DNA of 64,000 nucleotides from Bryum argenteum (lineage: Eukaryota; Streptophyta; Bryopsida; Bryales; Bryaceae), in assembly GCA_037043015.1 (NCBI GenBank), contig CM073329.1, forward strand, positions 12,292,648 to 12,356,647. The letters run 5' to 3'. The notes beneath the pieces were generated by a model, which made no database searches, was not told the origin of the DNA, and saw only the letters and a list, made by a program, of their open reading frames with translations. The position numbers and the translations under genes are program-made. How positions within the stretch are numbered: position 1 is the stretch's first letter; every line of letters begins with the position of its first letter. Positions 1 through 11,396 of this stretch are shown piece by piece.

Positions 1-187
1 TTCAGTTGTCTGATTCATCATAAATTGATAGAATCAAAGATTATGATCTGATACCAATCCTTCATCAAGGGCATTCGATGAATGAGAGGACGTTTGATTG
101 CGTTCAATACGGAAAACTGAAGTAAGTTTATCATTACGAATTCCAAGAAATTCTGAACATGTACTTAGGGCGCGCCTTATTAAGTCC

Positions 188-1506
188 TCAGGTTGAAGCT
201 GGCCCGGAATGCGACTCCAGCTGTCTGCTTATTCTCAAAACCGTGCCTCGGAACCATCTCCGTCGTGTACTCCCCCACAAGACATTGTACTGCACAAGGT
301 AATCTTCCATGGAATGCTGCTTCCCCTTGCCGAGCACGAGAACCAGTTTCAAAAATCCGAGCCTTGTTCCGATATCGACGTCTTCGTCAACAACGATTGA
401 CGCTCGCGGAGTGGAACCTCGATGGGCATGACCCCGTGGCCCTAAACTAGTCAACTCCAACGTGATCCCCCTCTAACTGGAAAACAAAAAACTGGAGAGG
501 CATGTATATGGAACCAATCATGTGGAGATTCTCCCATATGTAAGTTCTCTCGATACCCCTTTGAATGAGAGAGAAACACATCTAGCCGTGCTGGAATCAC
601 TGCAAACAGATGACCCATGCACTCCACCAGTTCTAAGTTGAGGAGAACGCGCTTTGTGCGAAACGAAAGATTGTCAGGATTCATCTCTTGCATACGCACG
701 TCGATGTAGTACGATTTGGTCAGAAAAGACTGGGTGCGTAGTTGCCCATGCCCAGAGTGGATGTCCACTTCGAAGAGCCTCGAGCTCACGACCGCAGTTG
801 AAAGGATGCATATGGGACTCCCAGCCAGTCTGTGGGCTTTCGCGAGCGCGTGTACTGGCATAATATATGTGAGGCCAATTCCAATCCCATGGGGAGGTGG
901 ATCCGACCCTGTCCCCGACGAAAGTTGCTGTAGAGGTAAATCAACATACCTCGTATCTTCCCAGTTCTTACCCACACAGCTGTAAACGAGCAGCTGGGGT
1001 GGAGACAGAATTCCATTTCTCTTCGAGCAGTTTGTAGCTATTCTCATCTACCATGATCATGAAGAAGTTCACCCTACCGTCAAACCAAGTAAAATCAAGG
1101 TTGTCATCGCATTGGGGAAGTGGGAAGTACTTGGAATTGTTTGGTGAGTGGGTTGGTCACCAACAAACATGACCGACCTCTAGCACTCACGCTACAAGGT
1201 GTATTTGAAAAATGCCTTCCATTCGCCCACGTAATCATTTCAAAGACGTCAATGCCTTCTAAACTTGTCTTAACAACATATCGTATCTCCATACAATTAG
1301 GGTTGCAAGTGCTCTCTCATGGGCCACTTAGGGCTAATGGGCAGCAGGTAGTCCATAGAAGGGAGCTTAGCGAGCTTTGATCTAGATGAGTAACATGCAG
1401 TAGCATGCCACATGGCATGCAACACCAACAATCTGTCACGTATGAACGGCAATAAGTACACTTGCACTTCTACAATCCACTTGGAGAAGAGCAAATTACC
1501 AATCAA
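188..1506 (-). pseudogene. Decayed F-box/kelch-like gene remnant
   Basis: Minus-strand reading gives pieces typical of plant F-box/kelch-associated proteins: a block ending in NPLTKQFQVLPTSP (about 1110-1150), a block 'SKLAKLPSMDYLLPI' (1300-1390), 'GRVNFFMIMVDENSYKLLEE' (about 1015-1075) and 'VLLNLELVECMGHLFAV' (590-650). The pieces lie in at least two reading frames, with stops between them. No F-box motif is visible at the expected amino end. Such proteins normally act as substrate adaptors of SCF ubiquitin ligases; here the frame is broken, so I call a pseudogene. A split gene with unusual introns is the alternative. Family assignment rests on local motifs only. Confidence 0.45.
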
Positions 1507-1559
1507 TCACTAGTATAGTATATGTATAGTATGTAATAGGCACTTAAGGTGTATAGTGT

Positions 1560-1905
1560 CATTGGCTATATTTTTGAATTAATTAATTAACAAGATGAAG
1601 CTTGTGGGGGCTTGTTTTGCCACAGTCATGGACCCGCTTAAGGAGGTGCCACATGGACTTGGGGTGCATTTAAAATCAAAATATCATTCCGTCCGGCCCT
1701 GCCCTCAACCCTCTTATACTTTTTAGGAAGAGGAAGCCGCTCCAAACAGTATGGGATAAATCCCTCCAAAACTCTCTCCCCCAAGACCCCGTCCCCAAGA
1801 CTCCCCTCACCCAAGAGTCCAAGACCCAGAACCCCCCCCCCCATACGTACCATCACCATGCCATACCATCACTATGACCTAGTAACCTAAGACCCCAGGA
1901 TCCCT
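1560..1905 (-). repeat. Dispersed repeat copy A with snRNA-like promoter
   Basis: Inverted copy of the family seen again at 8446-8810 and 8811-9145. Read on the minus strand it has, in order: a run of GTCTTGGG-like units (1760-1850), the motif GGGATTTATCCCATAC (1750-1766), TATAAGAGGG (1709-1718), a short stem CCTTAAG inside 'CCATGTGGCACC...GGGTCCATG' (1625-1665), and TTAATTAATTAA (1577-1590). The distance from TCCCAT to TATAAG is 38 nt, the same as in the U2 gene promoter at 28,678/28,716. Of the three copies this one has the best TATA box. Confidence 0.6.
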
Positions 1906-1946
1906 GCTCTTGAACTCCTCCCCAGTAAAATAAAGAACTACATTGA

Positions 1947-2233
1947 CACTACTAGTTAGAAAAAAGGGGGTAAGCAATGTCACAAACAATGCTTTTTGTG
2001 CAAACATTGCTTACTTGGGTAATGTATGGGCGCATGCTTTAGCACCATTCCCAAGCAAATAAGCAATGTCTTCAACCTCAAATCTATTAAATTGTAGATT
2101 TGAGGTTGAAGACATTGCTTATTTGCTTGAGAATGGTGCTAAAGCATGCCCCTATACATTGCCCAAGTAAGCAATGTTTGCACAAAAAGCAATGTTTGTG
2201 ACATTGCTTACCCCAGCCTCTTTTCTAGTAGTG
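1947..2233. mobile_element. CACTA-type MITE, near-perfect hairpin
   Basis: The element begins CACTACTAG and ends CTAGTAGTG, and is flanked by the 3-bp direct repeat TGA (1944-1946 and 2234-2236). This is the terminal sequence and target-site length of the CACTA (En/Spm) superfamily. Nearly the whole 287 bp is an inverted repeat with its centre near 2090 (arms contain 'AAGCAATGTCACAAACA' and its complement), so a transcript would fold into one long hairpin. It has no coding capacity and would depend on a transposase supplied elsewhere. Confidence 0.85.
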
Positions 2234-2249
2234 TGAGTGCAATCTATAC

Positions 2250-4400
2250 AAGACTGTTCTCTATCTTTCCTTTGATCTACTCACCTTTTTCTATGTGCAA
2301 TGTCATTCTTATGTATGAAAAAATTATTGTGTTTTTGTAAATGAAAGAGAAAAGTAATTTGAAAACATATCTCTAAGAAGGCCAAGCAACAATAAGTGAC
2401 ATCTTCACTTCTGCACAACTCGTACGCGCCTTTGATTATTAGTCATTGCTATGACTCCATAAGAGGGTGCATATCACAACACTAATGCTATAAATGAAGT
2501 TATGAATAAAATATACAAAACACAAAATCATAAAATGATGGAATTACTTACCAGCATTTACACCGGCATCGATCTTGTATCCCAACTATGTTGAATTCCA
2601 ATCTTCTTGTCGACTGGGATCCGAACCAGCATGGTGAAAATCGATCGAGAGCATCTGATCTCATTCATGGTATTGATTTAAACATCATTGTACATATTCC
2701 ACACACATCACATATTATTGAAATGACAGATATTGAGGTTGTACAACGAAGAAGCGTGACTGTACAACCAGCTGCAGAAATTAGAGGCTGAAAGGTAATT
2801 TTCATTGCTCTGATAACAATTAGAAGTAGAATCTGCTGTAAGCAGATACTGAGCAAATGAATAGTAACACAGACTACAAACCCTGTGCACACGAAGCTCC
2901 AAGCTCAAGAAATCATCAGAATCGTGCACCCACGTCCATCGACAAATCAACCCATCTAATTGCTGGAAGTGATGGACGACGAGCTAAAAGTGCTGGAGGA
3001 AGAGCTCGAACTGATCGACCAGGAGCTGGGGTTCAAGGTAGTTGGGAGCGATTTCGATCCAGTAACTGGCTCTGCCTCGAACTAGATGGCAATGATTTGG
3101 ATCGCTCAACTGGCTCCTTCCCCTTCAGGAGCGATGGAAAGCGCTCCTTTGGACAGGACTTCTTGAGAGATCGTTTTTTGTACACCACTTCACTGTCGCT
3201 CCTGTACAGAGGATGACTTGGACAAGCCTGGTCATGGAAGAATGGCCCGCAAGTGGCCAGGCATTCCCATGGAGTCCTCTCCGGCTGCTGCCAGAAAAGA
3301 AGGCCTCTGAACCAGGTCTTGATTCTTCGCCAAATCACGCTCGGCTTGGTCACCTGCCATGGTAGGCACAGCAACAGCATTGTGTCCGGGTCGACTTCGT
3401 ATGCTGGATCATACCCGTGCCAGCTGAGACGTTGACCATCGAGAATAGGTATCAGACCACGGCCGGGTGAGGATTTGAGCCTTTTCATCTGCTGCGACGG
3501 ACCACTTGGACCTCCATTATCGGGGGAAGTCAATTGCATCCGATCGTAATGCTGCAAGTTGCATTCGATCTGATCCTTCAACTCGCTCAGAGACACAAGA
3601 TTCGATGGGGGGCGAGACTTCTTGCCTCTGCACAGGCCACCTTCGCACCACATACAAAGACAAGGCAACCTTAGTGTCAGTATTATTGAAAACCCTCCCA
3701 AATGCTGCGCTCATCGTCATGGCCATTGGGCAAGGAGTTCATTGGCCTGAATACGCATCTATTAGAATCGCTAAAGCTGTTACAGCAAACCATCGGAGTC
3801 AGTTATGCTCACATTGAGATTGAAGAAAAATAAGGTAAGAAATGTTAGAGCTGAGGACCGACAATTTCCAAACCCTACTACCGAAACGAGAAAGAACGAA
3901 ACAAATTTACTGAGCTGAAAGGAGAAGCTCGGGATATGCGCATAGAAACTGCAAGCACAATTCAACATGTAAGTCACAATGATAGAACTTGAACAAGGTA
4001 ATTGGACAAAGAAACACCAGTAGCACGAAAAACATCGGAACGGGAGAGCTCAGATTGATCACCTCTAGCGGGGATCTTATGAAGAGAGGGGTGAAATGCT
4101 TACTGAGGGACCTGCTACCAAGGTTCATGGTGATGGCGGAGAAAGGCAAGTATGCAATGGCGATCGCTGCGGGCTGTGGAGAGCATAGCAGAGGTAGAGC
4201 TCTAATTTCTGCTGCAAACAAGATGCAGCTAAGCATGGTTTCTGGTCTCCACAACTCGAATTCTTTTACGGTCGTGGTGCCACTGTAGTTTGAATAGATG
4301 TGTCGTGGTTTTAGATGAGTGGTCGCCTTCAGCTCTCCCTTCAACTGTCAACCACCATCGTGCCGAGCTTTTTGTGTAATCTGTCAGTAGTCTGTAACCT
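2250..4400. repeat. Direct segmental duplication, unit 1
   Basis: This segment is similar over most of its length to 6010-8345. Shared landmarks include 'CCTGTGCAC(A/T)CGAAGCTCCAAGCTC' (2881/6762), a nearly identical ~100-bp stretch at 3316-3410/7205-7300, and similar 3' ends at 4375/8335. Several frames are open on both strands and I cannot decide which is coding. On the plus strand a heptad-like segment (ELKVLEEELELIDQEL, about 2986-3035) is kept in both units but follows an in-frame TAA in this one. A minus-strand frame (about 3100-3700) is also partly kept. I do not recognise a family. Confidence 0.6.
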
Positions 4401-4990
4401 ATCATTTCAGATTCCTCGGTTTACTTATGATAATTATGAAATTTAGTTAGCATGACTTTAGGAATATCTTTTTGGTAAGAAAGTTCTTCGGGATGATCGT
4501 AGGTTGCTGCAAGTATTATTCTACTCAAAGTCATACATAACATTATGAAGCAATGTTAGGTCATTTGTATGGTCATCTGTTGTGTACTCTACCAAGCACG
4601 AAAGAGTATACCTCGTAGCCGAAGAGAATAAGTTACAGAAAGCTCACTTGTGCACCTCATCACTAAGTAATTTCCTCTGTGAATCGCCGCCCTCGATATC
4701 GAGGATTCGACGTGAATCGAGGTTCACGATGAAAGATGAGATTGCGTCGACAGAGAACTAGAGGAAGATGCGGGTGCGGATGAAAGAGACTCATCTAGAA
4801 GAAGTGGAAATCTGGGGTCCCCGAGTCGAACCCAAGAAAGAGTGGCTTGGCCTCTAGGTAGGACTGGTTACCGCTACGACTCAAAGAATGAAACCAACTC
4901 ATTCCTCTGCTCATTGAACACAAGTGCACAAGTTGTGGTCTTGTCCACGAGATGTTGTACAACCACAAGTCCGGAATCTTCAGAGATGTT
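4400..4990. other. Intergenic, no feature recognised
   Basis: Spacer between the duplicated segment and the minus-strand open frame that follows. No gene, repeat or terminal signature was seen. Confidence 0.4.
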
Positions 4991-5357
4991 GTACAACCAA
5001 GTCCGGAATCTTCAGCGAATGCTGCCAGTGTCGCCACTGGTATTTGCAAACACAAAACCATCAAAGTACTATCGCGGTTCACGTTGTACTCGCTAACTGC
5101 AGGCACGTTCATGTCCTCTAACTCAACTTCACTTGCTGACTTGGTGTCCAGATGTGATTGAAGATGGCGAGCTGACCCGTTTGAGCCTTTGAGGTGCTCT
5201 TTGTTGGTTCTTATTTGCTCCATCAACTGATTCATAGAGGTGTATTGTTCTTCGGATCGCTCATATCCTGTTGCAGCTGCAATAGAAGTTTCTATACGAA
5301 GACCACAAACCGAATAGAAAACGCGTAAGGTGACAAGAGTCGACTTCAGTAGATTTT
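4795..5357 (-). CDS. Unidentified minus-strand open frame, possible exon
   Basis: An open frame runs from just below 5357 to 4795. The first ~90 codons look protein-like: an amphipathic stretch with 'MNQLMEQIRTNKEHLKG' and 'LQSHLDTKSASEVELEDMN' (about 5090-5235), preceded in frame by 'ERSEEQYTS'. The distal part contains a 33-34 bp tandem duplication (4950-5015, 'GATGTTGTACAACCA...TCCGGAATCTTCA') and looks non-coding. No start codon is obvious at the upstream end, so it may be an internal exon of an unrecognised or broken gene. No family recognised. Confidence 0.25.
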
Positions 5358-5359
5358 AT

Positions 5360-6010
5360 GAAGAATGAAATGCTCATGGGCAAAAACAGCAGCACAACAA
5401 GTGTCCTCTTTAACTAATTTCATGAGATTACAAAACCGATCATGCTCTCGAAAAGCCCACTATTCATCATGTAAGTCTGTAACCACAATTACCCCAGAGT
5501 ACATTAGCTTTAAAAAAAAAACTACACGGTTGCATCCAATTTATGGTTCAATGAAGGGTAATAAAGGGTATGAGCGAGCAACAGACTGTAGCAACGACGG
5601 AGGGCTCGGGAATGCAGAATTGTATAACTAGAACAAGAAAAAGCAAGCAGACAGAAGGCAAAAGATGCGGGAGAATGTTCAAAGCATCGAGCATAACTAA
5701 TGAGAGAGAACTCCCTAAAACTTCTATAACATCCAGCATTGTAAGTAGAGGAGAGAAGGAAAATTTTACTTTCCAGAGCGACTCCTCTTGCTGACCAAGC
5801 TCATGAAGAGGTCGATAGCTGGTGTATTGTCTTGCGAGGCCTTAAGAAGCAGGCAGGTAGCAACAAGAAAATTTAATGCAGTGAAATGCATATTGAGGAT
5901 ACGAGCCTTCGTTTTACAACGGTGATAGCAGGTTTGCACTCAAAAAGCTCTCAGCACATGCTTTGCATCTAAACTCCCCTTAAGGACAGCACTGAGTGGA
6001 ATGTGTACAA
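5360..6010. other. Intergenic, no feature recognised
   Basis: AT-rich spacer between the two duplicated segments. Only short frames without family features are present. Confidence 0.4.
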
Positions 6011-8345
6011 ACACAAATTATACTCCCTTCTCTTTAATCTTCAATCTCACCTTTTCCTATGTATAACATTCTTATATATGAAAGGAAAAATGTGCAATTG
6101 TATGAAACGTTGATAGCTAAATAAAGGAAAATGAAACACGAAGTCCTAAGCAATGTTCAAGAAGTGCCAAATTCACCCCTTAATACCTAGTTGACAAGAG
6201 ATCACAATGTAGAGAATAATGCCCTCAACTTCTCGTGGTGGCTATGAGAGGGTACATGTGATTTAACCAAACCCAATGGCTCAGAACGTACTCCTTCCTC
6301 CCCGTTAATAAACATTACAATACTGCTGTAACAAATAATAGAACGGATAAAACATACAAAACCCAAAACCACAAAATAATGCACTTGCTACCAGCATTTA
6401 CACCACGAGCAATCTTGTCTTCCAACCAAACATGATGAGTTCCAATCTTTTTGTCGTTTGGGATCCGAACCAACATGGTAAAGTGAAGAACTGAAGATCG
6501 ATCGAGAGCATATGTCCTCATTCATGGAATCGGTTTAAACATCAATGTATACAGTCGACACACATCACATATTCATGAAAATATATTCATGAAAAGGACA
6601 AAAAATAAGCCTGTACAACGAATAAGCTTGTGATACCAGCTGCAGAAAATAGACTGAAGGGTAACTTTCATCGCTCTCACTGATAATAATTACAAGTAGA
6701 ATCTGCTTTAAGAAGCAGACACAGCAAATGATATCAGCAAATGATATCAGGCTACATACCCTGTGCACTCGAAGCTCCAAGCTCGAGAAGTCATCACAAT
6801 TGTGCACCCACGTCCATCACCAAATCCACCCATCGAATTGCTGGAAGTGGTAGTCGCCAAGCTAAAGATGATCGAAGCCGAGCTCGAAATGATCGAAGAC
6901 GAGCTCAAAGTCAGGCTCGAGGTAGTTAGGAGCGACTTCGATTCAGTAACTGGCCGCTTCATCAAACTGGGTGGGCAAAGATTTACATCACTCAACTGGC
7001 TCCTTCCCCTTCAGCGATGGAGAGGGCCCCCTGGAGAGAAGAGGACTTCTTAAGAGACCGCATTTTGAACACCACTTCACCGTCGCTCTTGTACAGAGGA
7101 TGACTAGGGCAAGCCAGGTCATGGAAGATTGGCCCGCAAGTAGCCAGGCATTCCCATGATATTCTCTCCGGCTGCTGCCAGAGAAAAAGGCCCCGGATCG
7201 AACCAGGTCTTGATTCTTCGCCAAATCACGCTCGGCTTGGTCACCTGCCATGGTAAGCACAGCAACAGCATTGTGTCGGGGTCGACTTCGTATGCTGGAT
7301 CGTCCCTGTGCGGGCTGAAACGTGGACCATCGAGAAGCGGTATTGAACCACGGCCGGGTGATGATGTGAGCCTCTTCACATGGGCCGACTGAGGAGCACT
7401 TGATCCTCCATACTCGATCCGATCGTAATGCTGCAAGCTGCATTCGATCTATCCTTTAACTCGCTCAGAGACACAATTAAAACTCGATGGTGGGCGAGAC
7501 TTCTGGCCTCTGCACAGGCCACCTTCGCACCACAAACAAAGACAAGACAGGCAACCTTAGTTTCAGTGTCAGTCGAAACCCTCCCCAATGCCTGCCCTTA
7601 TCGACATGGCCATTGGGGAAAGAGTTCATTTGCTAGTATTTGCAGCAATTCGAGACATTAAAGCTGACAGAACAAACTATCGAAAAGTTAGTTGAGCGCA
7701 CAGTGAGTGAAATGAAAATGTTACAACTAAAGGGTGATACTCACAGACCCTACTGCCGAAACAAAGAAAGAACGAAACGAAAGGAAAGGATCGGGATGTG
7801 CGCACTCCAACCACAATTCAACATGTAAGTCACAAATCTAGAACACCAACAAGGTAATCTGGGACACGAGTATGAGCAAAACAATTCAATCAACGAGCAT
7901 GGTAATCTGACACACGAGTATTAGCAAAAGAACAGAATCAGGTTAGATCATATTGATCACGTGTATTGGAGACCTTATCTGAATGATGAGTGATCGATGA
8001 GAGGGATGAAACGCTTATCGAAGGACCTGCTCCCGAAGCGCATGGTGGCGGAGAAAGAGAGGCTGAGTGGAGGCAATGAATGGCGAGCTCGGAGTAGAGC
8101 CCGAAGTGGTATTGCATATAACGAGCATAACTGCTTGTTACAAGCAGCTCCACCATTATGGAGCCAATTCTTCTCGGCCCCACGATTGGAATCTTGTTTT
8201 GATTGAGATCCGGCGTCGTGGTGGCAAGGGACTCAATTACTGTAGTTTGAGTGAACGATGTGTCATACTTCATGACGAGTGCTCTCCTGAGCTCTCCCAT
8301 CAAATAAGCACCACTCGTGCCAAGCTTCTCGTGTAAGGTCTATTT
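6010..8345. repeat. Direct segmental duplication, unit 2
   Basis: Second copy of the 2250-4400 segment, about 3.8 kb downstream in the same orientation. It ends at a plus-strand stop (codon at 8334) in a context also seen in unit 1 (stop near 4376), with the upstream residues partly conserved (DE.SP....L). A plus-strand start region reading M.RG.K.L..DLLP...V.AEK is also shared (near 4079 and 7997). Divergence is moderate, so the duplication is not recent. Confidence 0.6.
6763..7053 (+). CDS. Coiled-coil open frame, unknown function
   Basis: A 96-codon frame with a charged helical core: 'ELLEVVVAKLKMIEAELEM' then 'IEDELKVRLEVVRSDFD' (residues ~24-62). The same frame is recognisable in unit 1 at about 2886-3085 with many conservative replacements, but a TAA precedes the core there. 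This suggests former or present coding function in the plus direction. A minus-strand frame also crosses the same bases in both units, so strand remains uncertain. No recognised family. Confidence 0.25.
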   Translation: MHSKLQAREVITIVHPRPSPNPPIELLEVVVAKLKMIEAELEMIEDELKVRLEVVRSDFDSVTGRFIKLGGQRFTSLNWLLPLQRWRGPPGEKRTS

Positions 8346-8445
8346 TTCATGCTAGAATCTTGACTGCCCGGTAGATCTCTAAGTCATTTGGTATCACCTA
8401 TCTCCCAAAATCTCACTTATGCTCCTCAAATGCGGACCACATTTT

Positions 8446-8810
8446 ACGTCGGGTAATGCGGAGAAGGGGGTCCAGAGGCGGGGTCTTGGGGGCTAGGTCT
8501 TGGAAGTAGGGGTCTTGGGAGCAGGGGTCTTGTGAGCAGGAGTCTTGGGGCTCTATAATTTATCCCATATTGTTTGTAAGTGCTTGCATACATGAGAACG
8601 TACAAGAGGGTTGTGGCTAGAGGCTCACTCATGGAACAAAATGAAAATATTACGTAATATCACCCATGGGGCCATGGGTCCATTTGGCATCCCCTCAAAG
8701 GGTACATGTGGCAAAAAAAGGCTTCCGGCTAATTAATTAATGTTGTTGCATAGTGAAGGTCACTATTTCCCCAAATCTCGTTATGGCCATGGAGTGCGAG
8801 CCGCAAAGTC
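8446..8810 (+). repeat. Dispersed repeat copy B with snRNA-like promoter
   Basis: Head-to-tail with copy C. Order: AATGCGGA start, a run of 'GGGTCTTGGG'-type units (8465-8550), TTTATCCCATATT (8560-8571), a degenerate TATA (GTACAAGAGG, 8600-8609) about 37 nt after TCCC, a GGCATCCCCTCAAAGGGTACATGTGGCA-like conserved block (8680-8715), TTAATTAATTAATG (about 8735), then a small inverted repeat ATAGTGA..TCACTAT. No coding capacity. Confidence 0.6.
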
Positions 8811-9145
8811 CGCCTAAAAATGCGGAGGGGTATGGGAGGGGTCCAACTGGAGGGTCTTGGGAGGGTCTTGGGGCAAGGGGTCTTGGAGAAGGGGGATCTT
8901 GGGGCAGGGGGTCTTGGGACTAAGGGCCTTGGGGAGGGATTTATCCCATATCATTTGCAACTACTTCCTCCCCTTGAAAATGTACAAAAGGGCTAGGGGC
9001 TCTCCTCCAAAGAAAAAAAATTACAAAATAAAGCGTGTTCATGGGCCCATGTGGCACCCCCTTAAGGGGGTCCATGTGGCAAGAAATACCATTAGGTTAA
9101 TTAATTAATGTTGCTGCATAGTGAATCTCACTATGCAGCAACATC
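8811..9145 (+). repeat. Dispersed repeat copy C with snRNA-like promoter
   Basis: Same order as copy B: AATGCGGAGG start (8811), GGTCTTGGG units (8850-8935), GGGATTTATCCCATAT (8936-8951), degenerate TATA (TGTACAAAAG, 8981-8990) 38 nt after TCCC, the perfect stem ACCCCCTTAAGGGGGT (9056-9071) inside a repeated CCATGTGGCA, TTAATTAATTAATG, and a terminal 15-bp inverted repeat GTTGCTGCATAGTGA/TCACTATGCAGCAAC (9110-9142). The 5'-most 16 bases of the promoter motif match the U2 gene promoter almost exactly. Confidence 0.65.
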
Positions 9146-9149
9146 TCAG

Positions 9150-11390
9150 GGATCCTAGGATTTGCTTGCCCCATGGGACCCCACGACTCCAGGCCTCTAA
9201 TGAATTAATGCCCCTGCAGGCAAGTTCCAGTGGATAGTAGCTCTTGTCTCTATAGCGGGTATCAACGATGTAAGTGGTTGATTCTCTCATCCAAGTAGCC
9301 GAAGATTAGAACACGTACTTGTTAAATGTTAATGAGAATCTCCTATGCACTGAGGCTTGAGAAGGCTGAGTTGACAAAAAGTGCGTTCATAATATCAACA
9401 CTGACAAAAAGTGCGTCCATAATATCAACACGTTCCAGACTTCTAGTAGGGATTTGTCATTGATGATGTTGGAAGTATGAGCATGGGTTACACAAACTAT
9501 CTCTCCTTTTCCAAGTGGGTGATTCTTACAAACTCGCTCCAACGCGCTAGACATGGCTCCCACACAAGAAAATAGAAGAAAAAAAAAATGTCACTACACA
9601 TAATCTAACTATAAGATTATCAAAAGCAAGTTCTCCATATGAAAGTCTAGAAACTGCCATGTCAATGATGCACATTTAGGATACTTGATTTCTAGGAAAT
9701 GTAATTGTGATAATTGTGTACATCAATTATAGAAACTAAGGAAAAAGAATACCCTGTAAACTTGTACTTGCACGGAAGCAAAAATAGCTTTGTAAGTAGA
9801 AACTAAGTTATATTACCACGCTCTTAAGGGTCTACAAACGGGAATAACAATTGGCATATGGAAAACATTAAACGGTGGTTCGTAACTTCAGTGTTATCCT
9901 CCCTACTCTTTTCTTCTACAGAAAATGGTTGCGTGTAGTTAACCGCCTCATCCTCTAAGGTCCTCTATGCCGTCTTATCACGGTATGAAAGAAAAAAAGG
10001 GGGGAATGCTTAGGAAAGAATAAACATCTCAAATGTTTGCACAAATCCGAACACACCTTTGACCGCAAGAAAAAAAAAAAAAAAAAAAAAAAAATCTCAT
10101 GCTGATTTTAATTAACGTAGAAGATCAATTTTATAAAACAAGAATTTTATTGCAACTACCACCATGTGCTAGTCTCACAAATATTGAAGCAACAATAAGC
10201 CCCTCGTGATGCTCCCAAACTTGTTTTCGCCATCTATTTATAGATAAATATTGATGAATAAAAGGTATTAAATACATCTCCTGTATTCAAGAAACCAACA
10301 TCAAAATATATAATAACTCATATAATTAAACGAGGAAGCTACCTATGGTTCAAACACAAAGCCTTATCTCTACTTATGGTACATACTTTCAACTTCAAAG
10401 TAGGCATTCAAATACAATGTAACTTATTTCTCTTAAATGTCCACTAGCCATTCAATTACACCATCGAAATCTCCTTAAAATTGTCCACAAAATACTTACA
10501 AAAATTTGATTGGTGCGTAAATGACAAATAGTACGAGTGTAAAACAATGTAAAAGCTTGTTTGTCAAAATCCTCAATATTGGCACATTTAGGAATCAACC
10601 CCATGATCTTATTTACTTCTGCACTTTCCATAATCAAGATTAGTTCAATATTGTGTAGTGAAATTTATCATGTCTTTGGGTTTAGACTTAAGATTGAGAC
10701 TACCGTAGTAAAAGAGAAAAGATTAACACGAAGATTGAGTAAAACTCTAACAGGCTGGTCACCTCCTCACGAGGTTATATTCCTGGCCATTCCCGCTGTA
10801 TTCCTTACAAGAAGCACACCTCAATTTGACATAATCATGGTGTGAAGAAGAGGCAAAAAATAGAAGAAGACGCAAATAATGGTAGGAATTCACCAAGATG
10901 CAAGTACTTATATTTTAAGTTTGAAGTCCAGGTTGTCAATACAAAACCTAAAGATCACATCAGCAATATCATATGATGATACACCGTTGGATGTAAATGT
11001 GTCAAAAGACTTGCAATAACATCCTGGAAATAAATCTTGCAAGAAACTATATATCTATATCTCTGTACATATATCTATATCTCTGTACAGAAATTCAAAT
11101 ACAGGAGGCTTCGGTGTTTCACCACCTACCTCTAAATGGTTGAAGGGTTCATCACGATTTGGGAACTGTTCAACTTAATCTGCTATATATTGTCAGACAA
11201 ATTTGTAAAGCTCTCGAGAGTTCTTGAATGAACTAATGACGAATGATTGATATCAGTTGAATCAGCGAATTTGCTATAGTATAGGGGTACTTGCGTCGGT
11301 TGGTTGTGGTAGTAAAGGGATACCTGCTTCCGTTGGTTGTGGAAGATTCAAGATCCCGTCATACTGTATAAGTATTTACATGTCAGAAGC
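9150..11390. other. Intergenic, downstream of NYC1
   Basis: No gene recognised. Holds a 30-bp tandem duplication (TGACAAAAAGTGCGT.., 9371-9430), a poly-A tract (10,070-10,093) and a 20-bp duplication ATATCTATATCTCTGTACA (about 11,050-11,090). The last few hundred bases should contain the NYC1 3' UTR. Confidence 0.5.
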
Positions 11391-11396
11391 AGGATA

